Positions 1-38,219 of a stretch of 64,000 nucleotides of DNA are shown in pieces (within the stretch, counting starts at the first letter, position 1; each line of letters opens with the position of its first letter). Both the position numbers and the translations under genes were made by a program. The DNA comes from Eleginops maclovinus (Eukaryota; Chordata; Actinopteri; Perciformes; Eleginopidae). A model generated the notes under the pieces. The model made no database searches and had not been told where the DNA came from. It saw nothing but the letters and a program-made list of their open reading frames with translations. Where the stretch lies: the NCBI RefSeq assembly GCF_036324505.1, contig NC_086365.1, forward strand, positions 7,684,655 through 7,748,654. Direction: 5' to 3'.

Positions 1-8742
<8,742 letters not shown>

Positions 8743-8750
<8 letters not shown>

Positions 8751-8763
8751 TGCTCTCCGCCAT
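8743..8763 (-). promoter_or_regulatory. uORF overlapping the vezt start codon
   Basis: On the vezt strand an ATG at 8763 opens ATG GCG GAG AGC AAT GAC TGA, whose coding bases contain the true start ATG (8750-8748). The sequence around the upstream ATG, AGATGGCGGA, also resembles a YY1 site. If transcription starts upstream of 8763, ribosomes must leak past or reinitiate. Confidence 0.6.
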
Positions 8764-9481
8764 CTATACACAGCCTATGTTGCATACTGAAGTTGTAGGC
8801 GACAGTTGTCAGGAACGGCCACTGAGAAGTTGATAGTTAGCCGGTTGCTAAACTTTGCATAAGAATACAATTCCCACAATGCTCGTTTCTCAACGCAAGC
8901 TTGCGCGACCAATGAACAAGCGCTCGTATCAGTGCGCCTCATGTGGGCGCGAGAGGCATTGGACCAACTGTTGGGAAAACCAGGCAAGGAAAGTTGTCCG
9001 AAAACAGAAATGAAAGCAATTTCAAAATAAAATACTACACATCTTTAATACTTAGTTGTTAGCCAGAAACACAGAAAATACCAGCATTTTAGTGTCACAT
9101 TTACTGAAAATGTACTCTTGAACATATATTGGGCTTACTTATGTGTTTTACGTCATACTACAACAACTGCACCAGATCTTTAGAAACAACACATTTATTT
9201 TGAAATGTAGGAATGGAACTCATTTGTTTTTAACTGTCCTACTTGAAGTTGTTGGGAAAAGCACCGTGGCTGAAAACTTTGGGAAAAATGGAAAAAGTAA
9301 CAGGCGTAAAAACTGTATCGGTGCATCCGCTTGCAAGATAAGGACCGACAGCGATGGATCTGCTTGCTTTCTCCCTGAAGTGGTTTTCTAACTGACAATG
9401 GTGGCGAAGAAGGGAAAACCCCAGATTTTTTCGTAATTCCATTGAAAGTTTACTCATGGAGAAAGGAGCAAGTCGGGAGTC
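8751..9481. promoter_or_regulatory. divergent promoter between vezt and fgd6
   Basis: The two start codons are 731 bp apart and point away from each other. The centre (8870-8990) is relatively CpG-rich (GCGCGACC, AGCGCTCG, GGGCGCGAGAGG) and holds a CCAAT at about 8909 and an inverted copy (ATTGG) at about 8958. No TATA box stands out. The same head-to-head arrangement exists at human 12q22, so a shared bidirectional promoter is likely. Transcription start sites cannot be read from sequence alone. Confidence 0.65.

Positions 9482-9485
<4 letters not shown>
9398..9485 (+). promoter_or_regulatory. two uORFs upstream of the fgd6 start
   Basis: ATG at 9398 opens a 12-codon frame ending TAA at 9434-9436; it is in frame with fgd6 but stopped. 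ATG at 9456 opens a nine-codon frame whose TGA (9483-9485) overlaps the fgd6 start as ATGA. Such an overlap allows termination-reinitiation. Both count only if the mRNA starts upstream of 9398. Confidence 0.55.
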
Positions 9486-26541
<17,056 letters not shown>

Positions 26542-29401
26542 TTTGGTTTTTGCAGCAGTGAAGTCACATCACAGCCCCGGAGCCAGTCGATAGAAAACTT
26601 ACGACCCCCGACTGATCCCAGGTCAGGGGTCACCGCTCAGGAAGGACTCCGGTCGGACTGTTCACTTTAAAAAGAAACACACTGCAGAACATTACTGTAT
26701 GTGTGGGGTGGGGGGGGGGGGCACTGGATTCTGTTTCCCTAATTATTATTTCTACCAACAACAGCTGCTGATGCTCAGCTGACCTCAGAGTTATTAGATG
26801 TTGCAGCTGTGGGTCAAAGGTCAAGTCCAGAAGCACGTCTGTGGAAGTGAGACAGATCATTGGTCAGGAATATTGAAAAGAATTCTGGGAATTATTTTTA
26901 AGTACAAACGGATGAAGGAACTACTTTTTGTGTGGAAAAAATATATACAAAACTGTGCGCATTCCTTCAAGCTTGTTGACATTGGCTACACTTAGTAATT
27001 TAAAACCTACTGTGTGCTTTTGTTAAAGGGATAATTCGGATTTTATGAAGTGATATGGAGTACCCTATACAAAATGTCAGAACTATGACTTTAATGCAAA
27101 ATCTAAAGATGCAATTTTTCAAATACCCATTTCAAAATATTCCGCTTGTCATTTAAATCATGGTTGCGAAGCATTGTCAATGTCTGTTTAAGAGTTTCAT
27201 GATGTAACATGGTGGGATTTTACTGTGAAAATCCGCTTCTTTAAAGAAACAGGAGCTGTTTTGCTCTTTAGCTTAATCTCTCTGGTTAAGAGATTTAACT
27301 CCTTATTTTTAAAGTTAACATACAAAACATTTAAATGATGGTTTAAAAAAAACGACATCCTGGGGGAAACTGGAAATGTCATGAATAATGTAGATATTTT
27401 TCATACATTTTAAAATGTATTTTTGCCTGTTTAGCCACATTAGAAATGGTTAATGTGTAAAACTGTGTATATGGACATTAAACAGCAACATTGACCTTTT
27501 TTTATATCAAAGCCAAGAGCTAATATTTATAAAATAGGAAGATTTATTGTTTGAAAAGCACAGGCTGCCACTTATTTTGGGAGTCAGGTAGCGAATATGT
27601 TTCCATCAGTTAATCTTTTACATTTAAAAGATAACTTTTTAGAAAAAGGGGATTTTTTTAACGGGCAAATACTGTGGAAAGCATGCATTAACTATATTTC
27701 TAAGGAAATGCTCCAAAGGAAGAAAACATTTTTAATTGTTGCAGATATTTGTACCTTTTTTATATCTCCTGCTTTGAGAATAATTGCAATAATATAGGTG
27801 CTCTGTTTGACAGTCTTCACTAAATAAAGACACATATAGGCATCCAGTTAGCATGACTACTCACTTTCTAACCAGGGTACTCGAGGTTTGTAGCTTTAAA
27901 AACGATCATTTATCAGGTCTGTTTCTTGGTTAGGTTTCTATATGTTGCACTACCCTATTATTTCAGAGTGGGAGAAATCCAAATCCTGCTTTTTTTTAGT
28001 GAAGGAATAAAACGGTTAATTCTGTCATTGTAGCTATTTGACTGCTAGTGTGCCTCATTCAGATGTGTAAGTAGTGGAAATAAACCTGCACGTAAAGAGT
28101 TGCCCAGGATGCATTTCCTCATGATTGTACATTAACAGTGACAATTTGTAAAGATCTGCTCTTTCAGAGTTAGAGTCACCTATAAACAAGGGTTTTAAAC
28201 TGTCAGGCAACAGTTTTAAATAAAGTATATATATATATTAAAAAAAGATCTTGTCCTCTATCATTTCCTGTTTTGTTGCTTTAGAGGATGAAACTAATGA
28301 ACTGCAATTTCTCTCACTACTTAATCACAGAGTGCAGACAGAAGTGTGCGGGAGGCAGAGTTTGTATCTTTGTGTACTTGTTGTCTGCGTCTCTTTGAGA
28401 AGGCCATGGTTTGAAAGAAAGGGGATTTTTTTATGACTCATGATGCCAAAGCTCTGGATTTTACTTCATGCTTCCCCCCCCCCCCCTCATATCTCTCTAA
28501 ACTGTGACTTTGGACTCCCTTTGATCCACCCTCTTGGGCAGTGAGAGATAAAGCCCGACAAGAAACTATTACTTATTTTAACAGAGTTCAAGTCTGTCAG
28601 GAGATATTGGCATGCACTGAATATGTAGGGTTAGTTTTTGATTTATCTCTTCATTATTAACATGTTTTATGTGTGAGTGACTCTAAAGGAAATGAAATTA
28701 AGAAATAAGAATAGATGGACTTAATGTTATTCGTGTTTAGACAGTTTACTGTACGTGGAGGGACAGTTTTCCTGTTCTGATGGAAAAACAAAGTGGTGCA
28801 AATAACATACAAAACCATATCAATAGATACACACACAAGATGGTAATCTCTATAAGATGTCCCTAAACGTTGTGTTTGTCTGTTTCATGTACAATGGCCT
28901 TTTAACAAAATTAGATTTTAGCTCTGTTTTTATATTAAGCTCTTCCTCAAAAACAAGATTGGCTGTGCTATACAGTTTTATAACATCTTTGCACATTTCT
29001 TATTTTTTAGCATTTAAATTATGCATATACAAATAGTGTTTTTTATGTATTTTGTGCTGTTCTATATTGGGTTTTCTTGTATTGTAAAACAATACATCAT
29101 AACCAGTTACTAATACTGTTTAAATTACTTAATGAAGGTGTAGATATTTTTTAAAAATACTAACGATATTCAGCAGGCTTTAAATACTTACTTAGGCTTT
29201 GTGGTGCTAGTTTATATTATTTAGCTCATATAATATGAGTAGCATTAGCATACTACTGTAACCTAACCATACACAACAAAACAAAACGAAACAAAAACAT
29301 GTATTTATATGTGGAACTAAAGTCTCTCAAAGTGTTGTTGTACCCGGACCGGTTTTTTTCTTACCTCTCCTTGGTCCGTCCGGTAATTCTTCCGTCTAAA
29401 G
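26542..29401. other. fgd6 3' UTR and spacer to ndufa12
   Basis: From the fgd6 stop to the ndufa12 start. Candidate poly(A) signals AATAAA lie at 27823, 28006 and 28079. A 14-nt G run with one interruption is at about 26704-26720 and a C run at about 28473. TTAAAGGGATAATTCGGATTTTATG at 27023 resembles one end of the element found complete at 50157. There is no nuclear-receptor coding sequence here, so NR2C1 is absent from this position. Confidence 0.7.
27823..27828 (+). terminator. candidate poly(A) signal for fgd6
   Basis: AATAAA, 1.28 kb after the fgd6 stop codon. Further signals at 28006 and 28079 could serve instead; choosing among them needs transcript data. Confidence 0.5.
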
Positions 29402-30847
29402 ATGGCGGGGTATGTTCGTATCGTCCGAAGGGCTTTGGGACAACTAGGAGGTCATGGTGGAGTCAAAGGGTTTCTGGTTCAGTTTTTCAGGTCAGTTTAT
29501 ATAAACAGTGTAATTGTTTTTAATGAAACACTGGTGCTGACTGTAAGAGCTTTATAAAGATGTGTGACCTGGCTCTCTGTGTTCATAGCCGTTAGCATGT
29601 TGACAGCTAACTAATGATACAATACGTTGTGCAGCTAAATCAAGTGAATGAAATGAAAGTCCATGGATAAATCTCATAATTTAAGAGAGTTTAGACCAGT
29701 CGCATTATCTCGCTTCAAACCTATTTAAATCATGACTGAGGTAAACACTGATGAATTCGGCTCGAAAGTTACTCAACATGCACTGATATTTCACCTCTTA
29801 TTTTCACTGTACTCAATCTTACTTTTTTGAGCCCCAGTTCTTCGCTTTGAACATGATCATGGCTGGGTAAACGTATGATGCCACTGAGGATGTAGGCTCA
29901 AAAGTTAGTCCCTGAGCAGTGCCTACTGTCTTTGCAAAGGGAAATGTAATCAAAAATAATTCCTTTAAGCAAAGATTTGCTTCAAAAATAAATGTCTGTA
30001 CAACTGATTAGAGTATTGGTTTTTGGAAAAAGAAAATGTAAGCACAGACCTGCCTCACTGAGTTTGTGCTTTGTTGCATTGACAGGGCAAATGACGTGAA
30101 AACAGGAGCCCTGATTGGTGTGGACAAATATGGAAACAAATACTTTGAGGACAGCAAAAACTACTTCTTTGGTGAGTCCAGTTCCTCGAAAAGTGCATGA
30201 TTTTAAAGTCACTAGCAGGATTTTTGCACCAAACTAATGTTGTTTTCAGGGAGGATTTTTGCAGTTGTATCACTCTGTCATACCTATGGTTTTACAAGCA
30301 AATGATGCTTGAGATTGACACGGTTGGTAAAAAATGTTGTCTGTGTCTAGGGTCTAGGACGCCACCGCTGGGTGATCTACACCACGGAGATGAATGGAAA
30401 GGACACCATGTGGGAGGTGGACGGCAGCATGGTTCCAGCTGAGTGGTATGACTTGCAGATTGTGAAATATAGAATTATTATAAATAACCATAAACATATT
30501 TTTTAGGTCCTAGTAGTTTTTACACATCCTAAAAAGAGAGATTTAGTAAATATAGTGGAGTCACACTCTGCTGTGATATACTGAAAATAAATTCAAATCA
30601 AGAATAAAGAGAAAATAATAAACTAGACAGACGTTGTTATTACATGATCTTCTTGTTCCCTGCACTCTTCAGGCATCGGTGGCTGCACTGTATGACAGAC
30701 GACCCCCCCACCACTCACCCTCCGGAGCCCAAGAAGTTCCTGGCTCAGGTCCACCAGTTCAACGTGAGCGGCAGCTCGCAGCAGTACGTTCCCTTCCCCA
30801 CCACCACCAAGAAGATCCATGAGTGGGTTCCCTCCAAAGCTCAGTGA
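29402..30847 (+). CDS. ndufa12: NADH:ubiquinone oxidoreductase subunit A12, four exons
   Basis: NDUFA12 (B17.2) is an accessory subunit of mitochondrial complex I, on the matrix arm. Exons: 29402-29490, 30086-30171, 30358-30445, 30673-30847; 145 residues, the same as human. Landmarks: [70 protein letters not shown] and [17 protein letters not shown]. The start ATG sits in AAAGATGGCGGGG, which also fits a YY1 motif common at promoters of nuclear-coded mitochondrial genes. Exon 3 has a second, out-of-frame AG seven bases upstream (30350); only 30358 restores GRHRW. No cleavable leader is evident, as in the family. An AATAAA lies 49 bp after the stop. Confidence 0.97.
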
Positions 30848-30895
30848 ACCCTCACTGCATATTTGTAAATTATGGTATCCTGCCCACATGTCCTG

Positions 30896-30901
30896 AATAA
30901 A
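30896..30901 (+). terminator. poly(A) signal of ndufa12
   Basis: AATAAA within CTGAATAAAATC, 49 bp after the TGA, followed by a GT-containing stretch at 30920-30930. Short 3' UTR typical of a housekeeping mitochondrial gene. Confidence 0.8.
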
Positions 30902-33829
30902 ATCTCTATACAACCTTTATGATGAGAGTGGCATTGCTTTCATTCAACATCCCCACAGGTGGAGAACCCTGGACATCAGCTCTAATATCTGACATCTGAG
31001 TTGCATGCATTATTTATACACATTTAGTTTCCATAAATACCATATATATCAGGTCTTATGTATTCCTAAATGATTCATCAAGACATGTTTTCATTTCAGT
31101 GAAATATGCAGCCATAAAAAAAACATTGTTTTTTTCATTAAGCTTTAATGCAAGATCCAATATTTCCAGTATTTTTGTAATCTGGTCTATTTATATATAT
31201 ATAGACTCAAAATCAAGCTTTCTAAGTCAAAATGTGTTTTTAAATGACTTTTATAAAGGTTTTTTTTAACCATGAAAACAGCCTTTGGTCAGAACGAGCA
31301 GCAGTGCCTCAAGCAGGGACTTTACAGCGCTGAGTCTCCGCTGCGTGTTAATCACTGCAGATAATGCTGAGCGGAGGAAAAGTTGCAGCATGCAGCATTT
31401 CACAGCGAGGTGTGCAGATTCTCCAGAGCTGCTGAACACTCTGTGTGAAATGACGCGGCGTGAAACACATTCAGTGTGACTCGAGTCCCTGTGAAACTCC
31501 TGAGAGGAGCAGCAGAACAAGAGGTTTGTGCTTGCTTATTATTTACACTTTTTGAATTTTATAGATGGATATTTGAGCATTTTTCCCTTATTGTTTTTAA
31601 GTAAGACACACTGAGCTTAAATTAATGTCAGCAAATCATTTTTCTTTCTCTAAATGTTTAGGTTTTTCTTGACTACTTTGGACCTGTTAAAGAGATTCTG
31701 ATTTGGCTTTATGGTCATGTTTGAGGAAAGTGCTGTTTGTTGTTTTATAATACAGGGAGCTGTTTTTCATATTTTTACCAACCAGTATATAACAGTGAAG
31801 GTTGACTAAATATGATAAACACCTCTCAATACTTCCTAAACTGAAAAAATGTAGGCCTTAATGAAGGTTATAATTGATGCCTGCAATTTAGCAGTATCTA
31901 AAGTAATTTAAATGAACCCCTCCTTTGCAGACAAAATAATGCAATAATAACATTATGTTACATTATTTAAAATAAATCCAAAAATACATAAAGAGTGCAT
32001 TTCCTTTGAAAAGTGTGAAAAGTTATTGATTTTTTCTTTTGCCTTGCGAAGGTTACTGTCTGAGTGATTTTTACATTTGGGTTTCAGAGATCTGGAGCTT
32101 TTCAAAGATGAGACTCACTGTATCATCACTTTTACTTCGAGGGGATATTTTGGAGGAAGAAGAAGAAGAAGAAGAAAGTCAACTCAATGTAAGCTCCTGC
32201 ACACACTGTGTCTGTAATAGTGTTTATTACCAAGAGGGGGCATTGTTCCTTTTGATTCATGTCTTTATGTCACTACAACAGTATAAAATCAGGGAATGAA
32301 TGATAGAGGTCTATTGGCATCCTCTGGAGTCAGCACTTCCTCGTCTTTATTTAGAAACCAGAGGAGACTTTGCTCGGAGACAGCACCTCATCCAAAATAA
32401 TTTGGATTAATTAGGGAAAATGCTTTGAGAGATGACAATTGGCTATTAAATGTGTGCCTAATGAACCGTTTGTTTGGTCCTCTTGTCTTCTTGCTGCAGC
32501 AGATTGCTTTTTGTCTGATTCATGCTCTGCAAAATGGAGCAGATGATCTCTCTCAGCCTGTAGAAGTGCTGATTCAGCAGTATTCTGAGGCTAATGCCAG
32601 CCTGGCACCAGCAAGAGGCTCAAGAGGGTCGTGTGACTCCTCTTGACGTCCTCGCACACTTCATGTCTGGCCCTCTTTCCTCTCCCTGCTGCCAACTGTC
32701 ATATCTCTTATCTGTATTCATGGTCCATCCCCCTCCTTATCCCCCTCTTCTTCGATCCTCCATCTCCTCTCTTTAACATCAACGTCTTTTCCTCCCAGTC
32801 CTCTCATCTTGCATGTTTCATGCCCGAGTTCCTCCCAATGCATGGATTTCAGTGTGGGATCCTTAAGGAGTATTTCCAGCCTGCCAATCTTCGTCTGTAA
32901 CTCTCCAAATTTGTTTTAATTGTTGGCAATTAGCATTATTGCATTGGTCTAAATATTGTCCCTGTTCCTGTGAGTGTTTGTGTGCTCAAAATGAGCTAGA
33001 TGTGAGGGAAAATCAAGCAAAAGCCCTTAGAAATGTTGTAGTAATCTTTCAACCCTTGTTTTTAAATTCCCAGAGTTCACCTGTCACTGATGTCTTATTC
33101 CTTACTTTGTCTGTAGGTGGAGCACTTTTCTTGCAGAACAAAATATTTACTATTATTTGAAAAATCATCCTTTTTCCATTTGGAAATGTGCCAGGAGGAA
33201 AGCAGGTGTAACTAATTATTGCAATCACGGAAAGATGACATGTAGCTGTTACAGCTCTGCTTAACTCATGTAATCAGTAACACCTGGGCTTTCTCTGCAA
33301 ACAAGTCCTGCTGAGAATACGTGTAAAGTGGGCATAAATTACACTGTAAATGCATGTCTTGAATTATTAATTTAGAGAAAAAAACACTGACTTTCTTTGT
33401 ATTATTATCAACAAATTGGATAAACATATCAACATCAACAACACTGAAATGACCCAATTTCTTATTCCCCTGTATCAATCTGCATGGTCATTTTTTTAGA
33501 GCTGATATTTTGACCATTATAGGTTATAACGTTGCCAGTGAGCTATGACATCACTGTCACTGGCACCATCAGAAAAAGGTGTTCAATGATATTTCTGAGA
33601 CTAGCTGTTTGTATTTAAATGAATAATTCACTTTCCTTGTGGATTTTATATCTTTATTCAAATGTAATTACAAATACTAAATGTAAATAATGTCCCACTT
33701 TAAATTGTGTAAGCTGTAATTTAGCCTGTCAATACTGTTTTATTTGTCCATCTTTTATATTTTCACTCTTTTAGTTCTGCTTTATTTTCTATTTTGAGAT
33801 GTTCATATTGTATAATTGTTTATTTCTGT

Positions 33830-33872
33830 GCAATTTTGGATTTAATAAAGTATATCTTATCTTATCTTATCA
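33830..33872 (+). repeat. LINE/SINE tail with TATCT repeats
   Basis: ATTTAATAAAGTATATCTTATCTTATCTTATC has the AATAAAGTAT plus short TATCT-type repeats common at the 3' end of fish non-LTR elements. The upstream body is too decayed to place. Confidence 0.5.
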
Positions 33873-34373
33873 AGGAATTCTATTTTAATCAAAGGTTTTC
33901 ATGTCATACAGTATGTACTGTAGCAACGGCAGAGTTGTTTGCAATAAAAATCAGGCTCCTGGAACAGTGCAGCATACAGTTCATTTGAAATATAGATAAA
34001 GAAAAAGACATACAGTACACAGTGAAAGAAAAGGAATCTGACAGGTTGAAAAAATATGGACTAAGGTGAAAGATCCAAAACCTTGAATTACTCATTTTGT
34101 CCCTAGATAAAGATATCCGTCATGCAAAAAATAAAAGCTTTGGTTTTTGCAGTGTGTCAGGCTGAGGCTGCGCAGAAGACGCGTTTCAGCAGGACACATT
34201 CATGGGATGTAATGTAAATGTTGACTGTTGTTAGTTCTGGACTCTATATTTCAGTGGAGCTGATGATAAAGAACATTAAAGTTGAGTTTGGCAGGATGGC
34301 AAGAAACTAAATTGACCCTTGTAACACTCACTTGTAAAGTATATGGCTTTGAACATTGTGAGTGTGTGCAATA

Positions 34374-34502
<129 letters not shown>

Positions 34503-37500
34503 ATCTGGCTCTGCAGATAAGAAGTGGTCTCTGTCCTGCAGACTGCGTTCACCCCTCAGGGAGAGTCTGGCTGCAGATTCCTGCACACATTCGTTCCCCT
34601 TTCTCTCTCCCTCCTTTCTCTCTCCCTCCTTTCGTCCTCCATGGCTCTCCATCCTCTCTCTTCCCCCTCCTGATTGGCAGATGAGCTTATTTTGTGCCCT
34701 GGCCAGTGGAGGGTGGCTGATTTGGATCAAAAACATTTCCAGGCTCTGGCTGTTCGTTCCCCAAAGTGTGTGAGAACGCTGCCCGGGACAAGGGAACGTG
34801 GCACAGGGTGAGATTTTAGGTGCACAGGGATCTGTTGGTTTGAGGGATATGCACACAGGAAGCAAACTATTTCACAATAAGAGCTTTACACACACACTCC
34901 TCCCTCAGAGGGTAGTCCTAAGAGGCAGACATTTCTCTCTGATGTGTAGGCGGCTGCTCAAGCTGCTGGGGCATGCACTTTGACCTCAGGCTGTGAGGAA
35001 GAGGAGGCATGAGGAGGAACTACAGCGCTATCCCGCTCATCTTTGTGACAGAGGTAGCGTTACTGCACTTGTTATCCTATTCTGCTTTCTGCCTTGTGTT
35101 TGAGTTGTTTATTTGTTAGCTGTATAGACAAGGGATCTGATTCTGTTGCTGTTCATAAAGGTCAGATGAAGTCAGTCACATGGGATCAGCAGTTCGTTAT
35201 TGCCCTCATGAACTCGACATTTACGTGAGTCACATGAGAAACCTCTGTATGCTGGATAGAAAAACATCCATTGAATTGTTTTCTGTGTCAAGATTGTATA
35301 GTTTGAGTGCTTTCAGTCTTTCGTGGACGAAGTTACTCTAATGGATAATAGATTTTTGCTTTATTTTTTCAGTTTGATAACACAATAAATATGAGGTCTA
35401 GATCATTTAAAAGGTTTTAAAGCCAGGACTTTAAAGAAAGAAGTTCTAATATGGCTCAGCTCATTACAGCACAGTTAATAAAAGAGTTATTTTGTGTTTT
35501 GCAAGCAGCTGGGATTTCGGAAGTTGTTTCTTTACAGTTCTGAGTCAATCGGGCAAGTTTCACCACGTCTGTGTCTGTGTGCAGCCTGTGATTGGCCTTT
35601 GCCTCCCGAAGTAACATCCAAGGAATGCAAGCCATTGATCTTAATGCACACCTCGTAAATTTCAAGCTTGTTATCATTTTCTCTTTCTGTGTTTTCTACG
35701 CCTTAGGTTTCTCTGATTTGGCTCTGTGTGTTTAAGCAGGAGACTATGTTTGTGTTCCTCCTGTTTTTATCTGTCCATCACAATCTCAGACTTTCTCGTG
35801 CAAAGTCTGTTTTTTTTTTTTTCACTCTGTGGTTAAAAACAGAGGTTTCACTGAGCCAGTGCGCGTGGTGCTTTGGGCTGCTCCTATTGTGCTGACGCTG
35901 TGTTTTTGTGTGCATGCACTAGGTGCCTCAGTCTGCCACTTTATTCACAACAAAAGCACAAAATAATGTTACGTAACCCTGCTCAGTATAATGGGGCTCT
36001 TCCTGTCAAGCTAACAGCCTTTGCAAGTCCACAAACAAGGAAACCGTTGAAGGAAAATTCCCAGGACGTTGTTTCTTTATTGCTCAGCATTTTGTTACCA
36101 AACTTCCTCAAGGTCTCAGTGCTGCAAAAAAAGTCTTAAGAAAGTTGCAGTCAGAGTTTCTATTTTGCTCAAGAGAGAAATTAGCCAGAACTAGTATGAT
36201 GCAAAAATAGTAATAGTAGGTGTAATAAAACAGAAGTAACATCATAAAAAAACTGTAAAAATGATTGTCTTATTATAGATCCGCCTGATTCTTCATCATC
36301 AATAACTTTGTAAAAACGTTACTTTATGTAGCCTTTTAGACACCCCTTTAAGATCACTAGAAGCCAATCATACTTCCTGTTTTAGCCGTTTATGTGAGGA
36401 CCATTGTAGTTACAGCAGGTCAACAACATCCTTCACTGCATCATGTTGTCGTATCAGAGTAGATGCTTCACATCTTCACTTTGACTTTTTCCATCAAGGT
36501 CAAAGGAAAGCTGTTAGCAACAGACTATATATTTTTGTGTGTAGTCGTCTACAGGCAAAATGTTTTCCCATCTTCTGCACCCCTGATATGTTGTCAAATC
36601 CTCTGTGTACAGTACATCTACACAGCCTTAAAAATGCCCTCCAGCTGTTACCTGTTGACACTTTTAACCATTTACCATGGAAACCATCACAGTGTCTCAG
36701 AAACTCAGCACGCAAACACAGTCGAAGCTTTTACCCCCCACCGCTCTTTCGCTTACTGTGTGTGTTTATACCACAATAGAGGTAATATCTCTGAGGACAG
36801 CACTGTGTAACGTGTCAACAACACAATTCTCTCGCTAATATTAAGTAAGTGCACCATTTTTTCTCAGTGCAAGCTGATGGAGCTGCAAAAAAGGCTGCAG
36901 ATTCTTGTTAAATTACTACTCCATTAAAAGGATGAAGTTCTTTTGACTTGACTTAGACAGAAAAACATCCTTTATCATGAAACATTTGCCTTTTTGTTTT
37001 TTTTATCTGCTATTTTCCAATATATAACGGTGTTGCAACATGACAGTGAAAACAGGGGTTCACCCTTATTATAAAACGACCTTTGTATTAGGGGTCATTT
37101 CTACTTCCCTAATGCTTTCAATAGCCTGCATTTCCTATGAGTTTCCTTCCCCTTCTGTATTAGTAACACAAAGTTAGATTTCATTTCAGCAAAAATCCCA
37201 AGCAGAAACTAGACACAAGTTTATTATTTGTGGTTTAAGCAACCATGATGTTGAATTTGATAATTCCCAAGCTCCATCTCTGCATTGTGTCCGATGCACT
37301 TTTCTCTGCGCAATTGGAAATGTTGTTTATTATTTATTATGTGATATGAGTCTGCTGACCCTGATGTATTGTGGTGCTGTACTGAACACGTTCCACCCAC
37401 ACTGGTTATGTAGTCATTCATTGTGAAGACAAATCTGAACCAACAAACACAGTAATTCAAAATAATTAAACCCACTGCAGACATTGTGGTTAAATTAAAA

Positions 37501-38108
37501 GTATTCCATCCAACACTAACAATATGTCTCCATTAGGGAACTAAATTAGATTTTGAATGGTTGGCCCTGATTTATTATGTGTTCTTGAGGGTTAAGTGCA
37601 GTCCAATTACTTCCTGTCATTCTTCTGCCACCTCTTGATTATTCATAGACTGTATTCCTGGTTTCTGCAATGCAAGATAACAATTCATGATACATTTCTG
37701 AAAAGGTTGCTTGCATAAGAAACAACTTGCTTTTTTGAATCAATGTGTTCAGTTTAAACTCACAAACTCAATTAACGTCAAAGGTAATCGATGAAATTGC
37801 CCAAAATATTAGTATTAATAGTTTTAATTTCCTTCAATATCATTAACATTTGCGAATAGCTAGACTCAACCAGAGAATGTTTTCTTTATAAGATACTTAA
37901 AAAGGTACATGTTGATGAATATTTAAAAACTACAAGACAGACAGCAAACACACCTCTACAGCAGCACCCCCAATCACGCTATGACACACTGATTAGACCC
38001 AGGCTACATTTATGATAAAAATGGATACAATATATAAATATATATATATAGCTCAAACATATACTATGAAATGAAATTCCTGACCTTTACTGTGCATGTA
38101 TAAATGAA

Positions 38109-38219
<111 letters not shown>

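Noticed and set aside
9398..9436. ATG at 9398 as an N-terminal extension of fgd6
   Set aside because: It is in frame but meets TAA at 9434-9436 before the accepted start.
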